Notes under the pieces: generated by a model
Databases searched by the model: none
Told to the model about the DNA's origin: nothing
The model's input: only the letters and a program-made list of their open reading frames with translations
Shown: positions 1-9,122 of the stretch, piece by piece
Layout of the letters: every line of letters begins with the position of its first letter
Position numbering within the stretch: the stretch's first letter is position 1
Made by a program: the position numbers and the translations under genes
Assembly (NCBI RefSeq): GCF_900240945.1
Contig: NZ_OESG01000013.1
Location: 1,776,888 to 1,840,887, forward strand
Source of the DNA: Mycobacterium sp. 3519A
Lineage (GTDB): Bacteria; Actinomycetota; Actinomycetes; Mycobacteriales; Mycobacteriaceae
DNA length: 64,000 nucleotides
Reading direction: 5' to 3'

Positions 1-1071
1 GCCCGCGCGTCCCAACGAGCGGATCGCCGCGTAGATAGGGATCGCCCTGGCACGACGCGAACTCTCCGGCACGAAATTGGTGCCGTCACGCTGGCCCGGA
101 TCGGCGACGAGGTAGGGCCCCGCCAGGCTCATCGCGGCCACGTGCGCGTCCTGATCCGCGACGATCGCCATCGCGCTGTCGTAGGGCACGTTGAGCCACT
201 TGTGCGCGTCGACGGCCCATGAGTCGGCGCGCTCGACGCCGACGGTCAGCGGCCTGACGGCCGGCGCGGCGGCGGCCCACAGGCCGAACGCGCCGTCGAT
301 GTGCAGCCACGCGCCCTGTTCGGCGCACGCGTCGGCGATCGGCCCGAACGCGTCGAACGCGCCGGTGGCCACATTGCCTGCCTGTGCGCACACGATCGTC
401 GGTACGTCGTTGGCCGCCAATGCTTTTGCCAACGCCTCCGGATCCATCCGGCCCTGCTCGTCGGCGGGTAGCCGGATCGCGGTGTCGGCACCCAAACCCA
501 GCAGGCGCAGCGCCGTGTAGATGGTCGCGTGCGCCTGCTCACCGCACAGCACGCGGACGGCCGGTGCGCCAATCAGCCCGTCGCGCTCCACATCCCAACC
601 GTGCCGGGACAGGACGGCGTTGCGCGCGGCGGCCAGACACGTCGTGTTCGCGCCCTGCCCACCGGTGACGAATCCGACGCTGGCAGTGCCGGGGAGTCCG
701 AGCAACTCGAGCGTCCACGCCGACGTGATCTCCTCGATGGCGGCGGCGGCAGGCGACAGCGAATGGAATGCGGCGTTCTGGTCCCAGGCCGACGCCAGCC
801 AGTCGGCGGCCAACGCGGCGGGCAGTGTGCCGCCGATGACGAACCCGAAATGTCGCGGACCCGCGGTCGCCACCAGGCCCGGTTCCGCGCCGACAGCCAG
901 CGCGTCGATGACCGCGTCAGGGTCCTCGCCGCGGTCCGGCAGCGGTCCGCCGAGACGGTCGCGGACGGCCGACGCGTCGGCACTGGCGGCCACCGGTCGG
1001 TCGTCGAGTGTGCTCAGGAACGACTCCGCGTGTGCTGCGGCGGCGCGGAGGCCGGCGGTGCGGTCGGGCAT
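1..1071 (-). CDS. Pyridoxal-phosphate-dependent decarboxylase, 3' end outside the window
   Basis: The frame opens at ATG 1071 (MPDRTAGLRAAA) and runs off the window start, giving about 357 visible residues with no stop. The residue order fits the group II aromatic-L-amino-acid/glutamate decarboxylase fold: an N-terminal stretch with GPRHFGFVIGG, the cofactor-binding segment TGGQGANTTCL, the DGAFGLW segment, and DAHKW with Lys about 291 as the Schiff-base lysine. Such enzymes remove the carboxyl group of an amino acid; some relatives are aminotransferase-like, so the substrate cannot be read from sequence. It diverges from the marR-mmpS-mmpL operon across 254 bp and has no visible functional tie to it. 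Confidence 0.85.
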   Translation of the reverse strand, partial: MPDRTAGLRAAAAHAESFLSTLDDRPVAASADASAVRDRLGGPLPDRGEDPDAVIDALAVGAEPGLVATAGPRHFGFVIGGTLPAALAADWLASAWDQNAAFHSLSPAAAAIEEITSAWTLELLGLPGTASVGFVTGGQGANTTCLAAARNAVLSRHGWDVERDGLIGAPAVRVLCGEQAHATIYTALRLLGLGADTAIRLPADEQGRMDPEALAKALAANDVPTIVCAQAGNVATGAFDAFGPIADACAEQGAWLHIDGAFGLWAAAAPAVRPLTVGVERADSWAVDAHKWLNVPYDSAMAIVADQDAHVAAMSLAGPYLVADPGQRDGTNFVPESSRRARAIPIYAAIRSLGRAG

Positions 1072-1296
1072 GGGCAAAACCTACCCCGCACCGATGTATA
1101 GCCCGGAATATGTAGTTTGACGGTGCCTTCAATTTCCGGAAGCGCGACGGAACACTGGTCATCCAGGGTGGGAACTCCAGATCTGTTGCCACACAGAACT
1201 ATTGGCGACAAGTGCACGGGACGCCCGAGCATGTCGAGATCGCCAACGAGCCGGCGGGCTACCTGTGAATTTGCTGTCAGGCACTTCGGATTGCCG

Positions 1297-1318
1297 CTAT
1301 ATAGGGCACATGATATAG
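1297..1318. promoter_or_regulatory. Candidate MarR operator/promoter
   Basis: CTATAT (1297-1302) and ATATAG (1313-1318) form a 6-bp inverted repeat with a 10-bp spacer. The left arm is part of the perfect 8-bp palindrome CTATATAG. The dyad ends 7 bp before the GTG start of the marR gene, where an AT-rich -10 would sit, so autorepression of marR-mmpS-mmpL is a natural inference. The rest of 1072-1325 shows no other feature I could recognise. Confidence 0.4.
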
Positions 1319-1325
1319 ATACCGT

Positions 1326-1832
1326 GTGCAACAACAGCCTGGTCAGGCAGACGCCGGCGATTGCGTCGGCGAGCTGTTGGATCAGGCGATGGATCTCACC
1401 GCGCGATTTCTCAGCGACCGCGCCGAGTTGAGCGCATCGGCGGCATTCGTGTTGAACAGGGTCTGTCGGGAAGGCCCGGTACGGCTCACCGCCCTCGCAG
1501 CCAGGGAAGGCGTCAGCCAGCCGTCGATGACACAGCTGGTCCAGCGGCTCGAAAAGCTGGGGCTGGTGGCCAGGCTCGCGGATCCCGACGACGGGCGCGC
1601 CGCGCTCATCGGAATAACCGAGGACGGTCAGGCGCTGCTGACTGATCGGAAGCAATTGCGCCGTGAGCGCCTCAAGGCGTTGATGGCGACGCTCACCCCG
1701 GAAGAGGAGTCTGCTTTGTGGCTTGCCGCCCGCGTAGCGCTTCCCACGCTGCACCGGCTGGCCGCTAACGCGGGCTGTCCGGCAGACGATGCTGCGGTGG
1801 ACTCGGCGGCCACACGAAAGGTGTTCGGGTGA
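1326..1832 (+). CDS. MarR-family transcriptional regulator
   Basis: 168 residues with a GTG start. The middle carries the winged-helix core (VLNRVCREGPVRLTALAAR, then EGVSQPSMTQLVQRLEKLGL) followed by the wing RLADPDDGRAALIGITEDG, which is the standard MarR arrangement; terminal helices would form the dimer interface. It overlaps the mmpS start by 4 nt (GTGA), so the three genes probably form one transcript. The likely job is ligand-responsive repression of the downstream MmpS/MmpL exporter, analogous to Rv0678 controlling mmpS5-mmpL5, although the sequence does not resemble Rv0678 closely and the gene lies in the same direction rather than divergent. Confidence 0.88.
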   Translation: MQQQPGQADAGDCVGELLDQAMDLTARFLSDRAELSASAAFVLNRVCREGPVRLTALAAREGVSQPSMTQLVQRLEKLGLVARLADPDDGRAALIGITEDGQALLTDRKQLRRERLKALMATLTPEEESALWLAARVALPTLHRLAANAGCPADDAAVDSAATRKVFG

Positions 1833-2269
1833 AGGTTGTTCCGGCCGGGCGCGTGCTGAAACGCGCGTGGCTCCCGATACTCCTGATCGTGGTGCTGGCC
1901 GTGTCGGGGCTGGTCGTGTCGCGGCTGCACAAGATGTTCGCGTCGCAGGATCTGAACGCCGGCGCGGGCGCTGGTATCGAGATCGTCCAGTTCAACCCGA
2001 AGATCATGGTCTACGACGTCTACGGCTCACCCGGAACGACCGCCCAGATCAGTTATTTCGACCCGGACGCGAACGTGCACACGATCACCGCGTCGCTGCC
2101 GTGGTCCGTCACGCTCTCGACCACGTTGCCGACGGTCAGCGCCAATCTGATGGCACGCACCGACGGCGACCAGATTGGATGCCGCGTCACCGTGAATGGA
2201 GTCGTCCGTGAGGAGCAGTCCGCCGATGGCATCAACGCCCAGACGTACTGTCTGGTGAAGTCCGCATGA
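1829..2269 (+). CDS. MmpS-family membrane accessory protein
   Basis: 146 residues, GTG start overlapping the marR stop. A short basic N-terminus is followed by one transmembrane helix (about residues 13-31, WLPILLIVVLAVSGLVVS) and a periplasmic domain with the MmpS signature VYDVYGSPGTTAQISYFD and two cysteines (in GCRVTVNG and TYCLVKS) that could form the family disulfide. The length matches known MmpS proteins (about 140-150). MmpS proteins act with MmpL transporters in export of lipids, siderophores or drugs; the stop overlaps the mmpL ATG, so the pair is translationally coupled. Confidence 0.93.
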   Translation: MKVVPAGRVLKRAWLPILLIVVLAVSGLVVSRLHKMFASQDLNAGAGAGIEIVQFNPKIMVYDVYGSPGTTAQISYFDPDANVHTITASLPWSVTLSTTLPTVSANLMARTDGDQIGCRVTVNGVVREEQSADGINAQTYCLVKSA

Positions 2270-5154
2270 CCGGCCTGACAACCAGGCACGAGAAGCGGCC
2301 AGTGCTCGCGCACAGCCTGCGGGTCCTGGCGGTGCCGATCATCCTGTTCTGGGTCGTGGTCGCCGTCCTGGTGAACGTGCTTGCGCCGCAACTGGAAATC
2401 GTCGGCGAGCTGCACTCGGCGCCGATGGCTCCGGAAGACGCGCCGTCGATGGTCGCGATGAAACGGATGGGCGCCAACTTCAAGGAGTTCGACTCCAACA
2501 GCACCATCATGGTGGTGGTCGAGGGGCAGAAGCCGCTCGGTCCGGATGCGCACGCCTACTACGACGAGATCATCCGCAAGCTGCGCCAGGATCCCGTGCA
2601 CATCCAGCACATTCAGGATTTCTGGGGCGACACCCTGACCGCGGCCGGCGCGCAAAGCGCCGACGGCAAGGCCTCCTACGTAATGCTCAACCTCGCCGGC
2701 GAGCAGGGCCAAACCCTGGCCAACGAAGGTGTGGAAGCCGTCCGCAAGGTCATCGAGGAGACGAAAGCGCCGCCGGGAGTACAGGCTTACGTCGCGGGCC
2801 CGGCAGCGCTGACCGACGACCTGCACGTGATCGGCAACGCCAGCCTTGCGCAGATCACGTTGTTCACGTTGGTCGCGATCGCGTTGATGCTGCTGATCGT
2901 CTACCGGTCGATCGTCACCACGCTGATCCAGCTGTTCCTGACGTTCATCGGGCTGCTGACCGCTCGTGGCGTGATCTCCGTGCTCGCCATGCACGGCGCA
3001 TTCGGGCTGACGACGTTCGCGGGAAACATATTGACGATGCTGGCGATTGCCGCGGCGACCGACTACGGCATCTTCATCTTCGGACGTTATCGCGAGGCGC
3101 GGGCCTCCGGTCTCGACCGGGAAGACGCGTACTACACCACATTCAAATCCGTCGCACCCGTCATCGTGGGTTCGGGCCTGACCATCGCCGGGGCAACGTA
3201 CTGCCTGAGTTTCGCGCGGTTGCCGTATTTTTCGACGATGGGGGCGCCCGTCGCGATCGGCATGGTCGTGGTGGTGGCGTCGGCGGTCACCTTAGGGCCT
3301 GCGGTGCTGTTCCTCGGCAGCCGCGTCGGTCTGTACGAATGGAAACGCCCGCCGAAGGGCCGATTCTGGCGACGCGTCGGCACCATCGTGGTGCGTTGGC
3401 CCGCACCGGTGCTGGTGGCCAGCGGCTTCGTGGTGCTGATCGGGTTGGTCGCCGTCCCGGGTTACAAGCCGGCGTACAACGACCGCTATTACCTGCCCGC
3501 CGACGCCCCGACCAACATCGGATTCGCCGCAGCCGACCGGCATTTCACCGAAGCGCGGATGAACCCCGACATTCTGATGGTCGAAGCCGACCACGATATG
3601 CGCAACCCGGCCGACATGCTGGTGTTGAACAAGATCGCCAGCAATGTGATGCACACCGAAGGCATCGCGATGGTGCAGAGCATCACCCGGCCGTTGGGAA
3701 TCCCGATCCAGCACAGCTCGATTCCGTTCCAGACGAGCATCTCGGGACAGACCAACAACATGAACCTGCCGTTCCAGCGGCAACAGTTGGCCGATCAGCT
3801 CAGGACGATCGACGAGACGAACAAATCGATCGCCATTCTCGAGCAGCAGTACCAGCTCTCGCTCGAGCAGACCAGGCTCACCCAGGACTCGGCGGCCAAA
3901 TCGCAAGACCTGCTTGCCACTACCGAGAAATTGCGCGACAACATCGCCAACTTCGACGACCAGTTCCGGCCGATCCGCAACTACTTCTACTGGGAACCGC
4001 ACTGTTTCGACATCCCGTTGTGCGCCGCGACCAGGTCGCTGTTCGAATCCCTCGACGGGATCGACGAAGTGACCGACCAGACGGGTGCGGTGCAGGTCAA
4101 CACCGACCAACTCGCGGACCTCGCACCGAAACTGACTGCGCTGCTTCCGCAGACGATCGCCTCGATGAAGGCCAGCAGGGACCTGTCGTTGGCGTCGTAC
4201 AACTCGCAGAAGGCCCTGCTCGACCAGTTGGAGGCCTCCAACGACACCGCGCTGGCGATGGGCCAGGCCTTCGACGGGGCGAAGAACGACGACCTGTTCT
4301 TCCTGCCACCCGAGGCGTTCGACAACCCGGACTTCAAACGCGGTCTGGTGATGTTCCTTGCGCCGGACGGCAAGTCGGCGCGGATGTTCATCACGCACGA
4401 GAGCGATCCCGCGACCGTCGACGGCATCAAACGGGTGGAAGGCGAGCGCAAATCCGCCCAAGAGGCGCTGAAGATGTCGTCGTTGTCGAACGCGAAGATC
4501 TATCTCGGTGGCGTGGCCGCCACGTACAAGGACATGGCCGACGGCGCCAGGTACGACTTGATGATCGCGGTGGTGTCCTCGCTGACGCTGATCTTCATGA
4601 TCATGCTGATCCTGACCCGAAGCGCGGTGGCGGCACTCGTGATCGTCGGCACCGCAGCCAGTTCCATCGCCGCGTCCTTCGGCATCTCGGTGCTGCTCTG
4701 GCAGGACCTGTTCGGCATCCAGGTGCAGTGGCTGGTGATGCTGATGTCGGTCATCATCCTGTTGGCTGTCGGGTCGGACTACAACCTGTTGCTGGTGTCG
4801 CGGTTCAAAGACGAGATCCACGCGGGCCTGAAGACCGGCATCATCCGCTCGATGGCGGGCACCGGTGGTGTGGTCACGTCGGCGGGTCTGGTGTTCGCGG
4901 CCACCATGGCGGCGATGATGGGCAGCAAGCTGATCGTGTTGGCGCAGATGGGTTCGACCATCGCCATCGGTCTGCTGGTCGACACGTTCGTCGTCCGCTC
5001 GTTCTTGATGCCGTCGATCGCGACGCTGCTGGGCCGGTGGTTCTGGTGGCCGCAGGTGGTGTACCCGCGCGGCGACTACCACTTCCTGCCGCCGCAGCCG
5101 CGACGCACGGCCAAGGACGATCCGGACACCGTGGCGCTGCCGGCGCAGGGTTAG
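2266..5154 (+). CDS. MmpL-family RND transporter
   Basis: 962 residues, the usual MmpL4/MmpL5-type size. There are two halves, each with a leading transmembrane helix, a large periplasmic domain and a block of five helices (about residues 200-350 and 760-930). In the first block GNILTMLAIAAATDYGIFIFGRYREA and in the second VIILLAVGSDYNLLLVSRFKDE contain the Asp-Tyr pairs that carry protons in this family. A coiled-coil-like stretch (about 500-560) lies in the second periplasmic domain, as in MmpL4/5. It probably exports a lipid, siderophore or xenobiotic with the MmpS partner using proton motive force. The stop overlaps the convergent amidase stop by 4 nt. Confidence 0.95.
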   Translation: MTGLTTRHEKRPVLAHSLRVLAVPIILFWVVVAVLVNVLAPQLEIVGELHSAPMAPEDAPSMVAMKRMGANFKEFDSNSTIMVVVEGQKPLGPDAHAYYDEIIRKLRQDPVHIQHIQDFWGDTLTAAGAQSADGKASYVMLNLAGEQGQTLANEGVEAVRKVIEETKAPPGVQAYVAGPAALTDDLHVIGNASLAQITLFTLVAIALMLLIVYRSIVTTLIQLFLTFIGLLTARGVISVLAMHGAFGLTTFAGNILTMLAIAAATDYGIFIFGRYREARASGLDREDAYYTTFKSVAPVIVGSGLTIAGATYCLSFARLPYFSTMGAPVAIGMVVVVASAVTLGPAVLFLGSRVGLYEWKRPPKGRFWRRVGTIVVRWPAPVLVASGFVVLIGLVAVPGYKPAYNDRYYLPADAPTNIGFAAADRHFTEARMNPDILMVEADHDMRNPADMLVLNKIASNVMHTEGIAMVQSITRPLGIPIQHSSIPFQTSISGQTNNMNLPFQRQQLADQLRTIDETNKSIAILEQQYQLSLEQTRLTQDSAAKSQDLLATTEKLRDNIANFDDQFRPIRNYFYWEPHCFDIPLCAATRSLFESLDGIDEVTDQTGAVQVNTDQLADLAPKLTALLPQTIASMKASRDLSLASYNSQKALLDQLEASNDTALAMGQAFDGAKNDDLFFLPPEAFDNPDFKRGLVMFLAPDGKSARMFITHESDPATVDGIKRVEGERKSAQEALKMSSLSNAKIYLGGVAATYKDMADGARYDLMIAVVSSLTLIFMIMLILTRSAVAALVIVGTAASSIAASFGISVLLWQDLFGIQVQWLVMLMSVIILLAVGSDYNLLLVSRFKDEIHAGLKTGIIRSMAGTGGVVTSAGLVFAATMAAMMGSKLIVLAQMGSTIAIGLLVDTFVVRSFLMPSIATLLGRWFWWPQVVYPRGDYHFLPPQPRRTAKDDPDTVALPAQG

Positions 5155-6407
5155 CCGAGGCGTTCGGTGATGGCGGCCGCTACGGCCAACAGACGGTCGT
5201 CCTCACCGTGTGGCAGCGAGGCCATCAACCCGACGGTGGATCGCCCGTCGGGTCCGGACAGCGGCAGGCTGATGCTGCACATACCCAGGTAGCTCGTCAC
5301 CATGGTGGTCCGCAGGGTGCTCGCATTGCGGGCGTCGTAGCGGTCGTTCGAGCCGAGCACCTCGTCGAGTCGCGGCGGTTCATGACGCACGGTCGGGCAG
5401 AGCAGGACAGCGCCTGCGAGTTCGGCACTGAACAACCGACGCAGTGACGTCATCCCCGAGCGGACCGCGGTCACCGTTGTCGAGGTGGCGGCGTTTTGCG
5501 CGAGTCGGCGCCTGGTCGCCGACGAAAGCTCGGCGGCGATGCGGCCGTAGTTCGCGTATGCGTCCGCGCCGACGATGGTGCCGTGCGCGTCCATGAGTCG
5601 TTGGGCCTCTGAGAGGCTCGTCAGCGGCGCGGTGTCGATGGCGAATCCGTTGTCGCGCAACACGTCGACGGCGGCGTCGAACGATTGTCGTACGCCGGTG
5701 GCGCATTCGTCGACCCATTCGCCGGCAGGTACGACGGCGCGCATCTGGGCGTGCCCGATGTCGTTACGCGGCGCTACGGCAAGCAGTCGATCCAGCGCCG
5801 CAACGCGCTCGACCGTATCGGCCAGGATCCCGACACAGTCCAGCGTTGGGGACAGCGGCACGAAATCGTGGGGGCCGTACCGATGTTTACTCGCCCGGAA
5901 CCCCACGCAACCGCAGAACGCTGCCGGCACTCGAACCGACCCGGACGTATCGGTGCCGACCGCGAGCGGAACCACGCCTGCCGCAACGGTCACCGCCGCG
6001 CCCGCCGAGGAGCCACCAGGTACCAGCGCCGCGTCGTTGGGGTTGAGCGGCGTGCCGAAGTGCTCGTTGACACCGAGGCCGGAGAATGCGAACTCGCTCA
6101 GGTTGGTTTTCCCGACGCAGACCAGGCCGAGGTCGCGTCCGCGTCGCACCAACCTGCTGTCCCGTGCCGCAACCGGGTGGGCGCGGCGGGACGCGGATCC
6201 GGCCGTGGTGACGGTGCCCTCGACGTCGAACACGTCCTTCCATGTGATCGGCACGCCATCCAAATCGCTTCGGGCGCAGCGGTAGTGATCGCTGGTCGCG
6301 GCGTCGGCGCGGGCGCGTTCGGCGGTGACCATGATCATGGCCGAGCGCACGGCAGGATCGCGCGACCGCAGCAATGCTTGCTCGCAGCGCTCTTCCGCCG
6401 TCGTCAT
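5151..6407 (-). CDS. Amidase-signature-family hydrolase
   Basis: 418 residues from ATG 6407, whose ATGA overlaps the stop of the upstream permease. The amidase-signature triad is visible: Lys57 (GVPITWKDVF), cis-Ser133 in PGGSSAG and nucleophile Ser157 in GTDTSGSVRVPA, with the usual 75-77/24 residue spacing. The enzyme cleaves C-N amide bonds, releasing ammonia from an unknown amide. It closes a three-gene operon (flavin reductase, MFS permease, amidase) and presumably acts on the imported compound or a breakdown product. The C-terminal specificity region gives no clear match to allophanate or acetamide hydrolases. Confidence 0.9.
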   Translation of the reverse strand: MTTAEERCEQALLRSRDPAVRSAMIMVTAERARADAATSDHYRCARSDLDGVPITWKDVFDVEGTVTTAGSASRRAHPVAARDSRLVRRGRDLGLVCVGKTNLSEFAFSGLGVNEHFGTPLNPNDAALVPGGSSAGAAVTVAAGVVPLAVGTDTSGSVRVPAAFCGCVGFRASKHRYGPHDFVPLSPTLDCVGILADTVERVAALDRLLAVAPRNDIGHAQMRAVVPAGEWVDECATGVRQSFDAAVDVLRDNGFAIDTAPLTSLSEAQRLMDAHGTIVGADAYANYGRIAAELSSATRRRLAQNAATSTTVTAVRSGMTSLRRLFSAELAGAVLLCPTVRHEPPRLDEVLGSNDRYDARNASTLRTTMVTSYLGMCSISLPLSGPDGRSTVGLMASLPHGEDDRLLAVAAAITERLG

Positions 6408-7768
6408 CGCGGCAGCTCGTCGGCGAGCAGCGTGCCCGCGACCGCCGCGCTTGGCGCCGGAGCGGACGTCTCGGACAGGGAGCGTCCGCGGGTCTCTTCG
6501 CCGAGCAACACGGTCACCGCGAGGCCGACGATGTTCACGCCTGCGAGCAACCACATCACCCCGGGTAGGCCGCTTCCTGTCAACACCATCGGCAGCACAA
6601 ATGTACTCACCGCGGATCCGACACGGCTGATCGCGACCACGGTGCCGGTCGCGGTGGCGCGAACGGCCGTCGGGAACAGCTCGTTGGGATAGATGATCTC
6701 GATGAAATTGCATGCGCCGGAGGTGATTGCGTACACGGCAAGCGCCGCGAACAGCACGCCGGCGGGTGCGCCGGGAACGACGGCCATCAGGGTGAACGCC
6801 GCGCTCATGACCACGAAGGTCCAGATCAGCAGGGGCTTGCGGCCGATCTTGTCGACGAGCAGGAGGCCGGGGATCCCGCCGACCAGGAACAGCGCGCTGA
6901 TGATCAACTCGGCCAGGTAGATGTTGTCGTGACCGATGCCGATTTCGCCGATGATGTCCGGGCCGAACGTGTAGATCGCGAACAGCGGTATGACATGTGC
7001 GGTGAAAAACACTCCGACAAAGACGACGCGGCGTAGATAGGTGCCCCGAAAGATCGTCGCGTAGCGCGTCGGCGCCTGTTCGTCGGGGAGGTCGGCGATG
7101 CTGGCCGACGGGCCCCAAACACGTTGACATACCTGCTGTGCTTCCGCTGTTCTGCCCTTGCTCAGCAGCCACCGCGGCGACTCCGGCGTGCCCGCGCGCA
7201 TCAACAGGGTGATGATGCCGAACACCGCTGGGCTTGCGAGCATCCACCGCCACGCGCCGGGTCCCAGTGCGCAGAGCGCCCACCCGACTGCTGCCGCCGC
7301 GGCGGCGCCGCCCGCCCACACCACGAACAACGAGCCCAGCAGCCGGCCGCGGTATCTGCTGGGAATGAACTCGGCCAGCAGCGAACTGGCGATCGGATAG
7401 TCGGCGCCGATGGCAACTCCGAGCAGGAACCGCAACACCACCAGTTGCCACGCCTCGGCGGCGAAAGCCGACAGAACCGAAACGATCACCAACGCGGACA
7501 GATCAGCGACATACATGACCTTGCGGCCCACCCGGTCGGTGACGTAGCCGAAGACAAGTCCTCCGATGAAGATGCCCACCAGCGCCGCGGCGCCGATCAG
7601 CCCCACATCGACTGTGCCGAGCGCCAATTGAGGCTTCATCGTGACCAGCGCGATCCCGATGATGGTCAGGGCGTAACCGTCCAGGAATGGACCGCCCGCG
7701 GAGAAGAACGTCAAACGTTTGTGGAATCCGGTGAGGGGGCTGTCGTCGATCAACGAGGTGCTCGCCAT
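6404..7768 (-). CDS. MFS transporter, sugar-porter/SHS-like
   Basis: 454 residues taking ATG 7768 (MASTSLIDDSPLT); a longer upstream frame exists but lacks membrane character and overlaps the flavin-reductase end. Twelve hydrophobic segments are apparent. MFS loop motifs are clear: GYVTDRVGRK after TM2, FIPSRYRGRLLG and LLVDKIGRKPLL after TM8, plus PESPRWLLSKGR at the end of TM6, which are typical of the metabolite:H+ symporter branch. It probably imports the organic substrate handled by its neighbours. It sits 8 nt downstream of the flavin reductase and overlaps the amidase start, so it is operonic. Confidence 0.92.
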   Translation of the reverse strand: MASTSLIDDSPLTGFHKRLTFFSAGGPFLDGYALTIIGIALVTMKPQLALGTVDVGLIGAAALVGIFIGGLVFGYVTDRVGRKVMYVADLSALVIVSVLSAFAAEAWQLVVLRFLLGVAIGADYPIASSLLAEFIPSRYRGRLLGSLFVVWAGGAAAAAAVGWALCALGPGAWRWMLASPAVFGIITLLMRAGTPESPRWLLSKGRTAEAQQVCQRVWGPSASIADLPDEQAPTRYATIFRGTYLRRVVFVGVFFTAHVIPLFAIYTFGPDIIGEIGIGHDNIYLAELIISALFLVGGIPGLLLVDKIGRKPLLIWTFVVMSAAFTLMAVVPGAPAGVLFAALAVYAITSGACNFIEIIYPNELFPTAVRATATGTVVAISRVGSAVSTFVLPMVLTGSGLPGVMWLLAGVNIVGLAVTVLLGEETRGRSLSETSAPAPSAAVAGTLLADELPR

Positions 7769-7776
7769 GATGGCTC

Positions 7777-8373
7777 CTATCGGTTGGGCAACGGACTGAT
7801 ACGAGCGAACTGGGCCGCTATCCGGCCAAGCGGATCCACCAACGCGACGTCGATGCGACCGTCTTGTCCCAGGACGCGGCGTGCGACGTGGAATGCCAGG
7901 ACTTCGCCGACGACCAGCCGGTCGGTGCCGGGCTGAGATGTGCTGTGCAGACGGCATTCCAGGCTGATCGGCGCTTCGGCGACACGGCAGGGTCGGACGC
8001 GCCGGGATGCGACGGCGGTGAGGCCGGCGAGCGCGAACTCGTCGACATCCGCGTCGAACGACTCACTGGTCAGATCTACGGCGGTGGCCTGTGCCGACGG
8101 GGCGATGTTGACGACGAACTCGCCGGTGGCCTCGATGTTGGCAGCGCTGTCCTTCAGCACGCCGCCGTCGAGGTACTCGAGGCTGAGCAGCACCATCGGC
8201 GGCTCGGAGGAGACCACGGTGAAGAAGCTGAACGGGGCGAGGTTGTTCACGCCGTCGGCGCTCACCGTCGAGGTCCATGCGATGGGTCGCGGGACAACGC
8301 TGGCTTTCAGCAGGCCGAAGGCCTTAGCCGCGGTGACGTCACGGGCGTCGAGGTAGAGCTCGTCAAGGGGCAT
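7777..8373 (-). CDS. Flavin reductase-like FMN-binding protein
   Basis: 198 residues from ATG 8373 (MPLDELYLDARD). The sequence shows the flavin-reductase split-barrel order: LKASVVPRPIAWTSTVSADG, NNLAPFSFFTVVSSEPPMVLLS, KDSAANIEATGEFVVNI and a C-terminal HVARRVLGQDGRIDVALVDPLGR. Members supply reduced FMN to two-component monooxygenases or bind FMN as oxidoreductases. No partner monooxygenase is visible in the cluster, so its electron acceptor is unknown. It is the first gene of the minus-strand operon with the permease and amidase, divergent from the DUF1989 gene across 143 bp that should hold both promoters. Confidence 0.87.
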   Translation of the reverse strand: MPLDELYLDARDVTAAKAFGLLKASVVPRPIAWTSTVSADGVNNLAPFSFFTVVSSEPPMVLLSLEYLDGGVLKDSAANIEATGEFVVNIAPSAQATAVDLTSESFDADVDEFALAGLTAVASRRVRPCRVAEAPISLECRLHSTSQPGTDRLVVGEVLAFHVARRVLGQDGRIDVALVDPLGRIAAQFARISPLPNR

Positions 8374-8516
8374 GGCGGTCTTTCGACGTGGGGTTGTGAC
8401 CGCGAACACTATGGCGTCCGAAACGCTGCGGAAATAGAGAAACGCCCATCGAATTGCCCATCTCGATGTAGGAAGCTCCATTGCCTCGGTCTGCCGCGCT
8501 CCGTTGAATACAGGGC

Positions 8517-9122
8517 ATGGAGATGACGAACAGCACCAACGGCCGGACCGTGGTACCGGCGAGCGAGGGCCGCGCGGTAGCCCTGCGCGCAGGTCAACAG
8601 GTCCGCGTGGTCGACGTCGAGGGCGGACAGGTCGGCGATGTCTTCGCGTTCGCCGCCGACGCTCCCGCCGAGCATCTCAGCGCCTCGCACACCCGCACCC
8701 ATACGAGTCGACTCTTTCCACGCATCGGGGAAGGGTTCGTGACCAATCTGCGCAGGCCCATCCTCACGCTGGTCGACGACACCTCACCAGGCGTGCATGA
8801 CATGTTGATCGCGGCGTGCGATCCGCAACGCTACGCGGGTCTCGGCGCGCCGGGACACGCCTCGTGTGCGGACAACCTGCGAACTGCGCTGGCGGACATC
8901 GGGTTACACACCGACGTCGTTCCGCAGCCTGTCAATGTCTTCATGGCCATCCCGGTGGCGGCGGACGGCGCGCTGAACTGGTTGCCTGCCGCCAGCCGGC
9001 CAGGGGACGCGATCACCTTCGCCGCCGCGATGGACTGCGTATTCGTTCTCTCGGCATGCCCACAAGACCTCAACACCATCAACGGTGCGCATCCAACTGC
9101 AATGGAGATCGAGATCCTATGA
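8517..9122 (+). CDS. DUF1989 / urea carboxylase-associated family protein
   Basis: 201 residues. Landmarks of the DUF1989 family are present in order: GGQVGDVFAFAAD, HLSASHTRTHTSRLFPR, LVDDTSPGVHDML, ACDPQRYAGLGAPGHASCADNL, the PVNVFMAIPV strand, and FVLSACPQDLNTINGAHPT near the C-terminus. The cysteines and histidines in these blocks are probable metal/catalytic ligands. In guanidine degraders two DUF1989 proteins form a carboxyguanidine deiminase; here there is a single copy with no guanidine carboxylase beside it, so the substrate is open. The stop overlaps the ATG of the next gene. ATG 8517 is used; ATG 8523 is also possible. Confidence 0.87.
   Translation: MEMTNSTNGRTVVPASEGRAVALRAGQQVRVVDVEGGQVGDVFAFAADAPAEHLSASHTRTHTSRLFPRIGEGFVTNLRRPILTLVDDTSPGVHDMLIAACDPQRYAGLGAPGHASCADNLRTALADIGLHTDVVPQPVNVFMAIPVAADGALNWLPAASRPGDAITFAAAMDCVFVLSACPQDLNTINGAHPTAMEIEIL

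Noticed and set aside
1117..1431. Plus-strand 104-codon frame upstream of marR
   Set aside because: It overlaps the promoter dyad and the marR start, has no domain and no ribosome binding site.
3292..5447. Long frames of about 600-700 codons opposite or out of frame to mmpL and the amidase
   Set aside because: Arg/His/Gln-rich, low-complexity translations without domains; shadows of mmpL.
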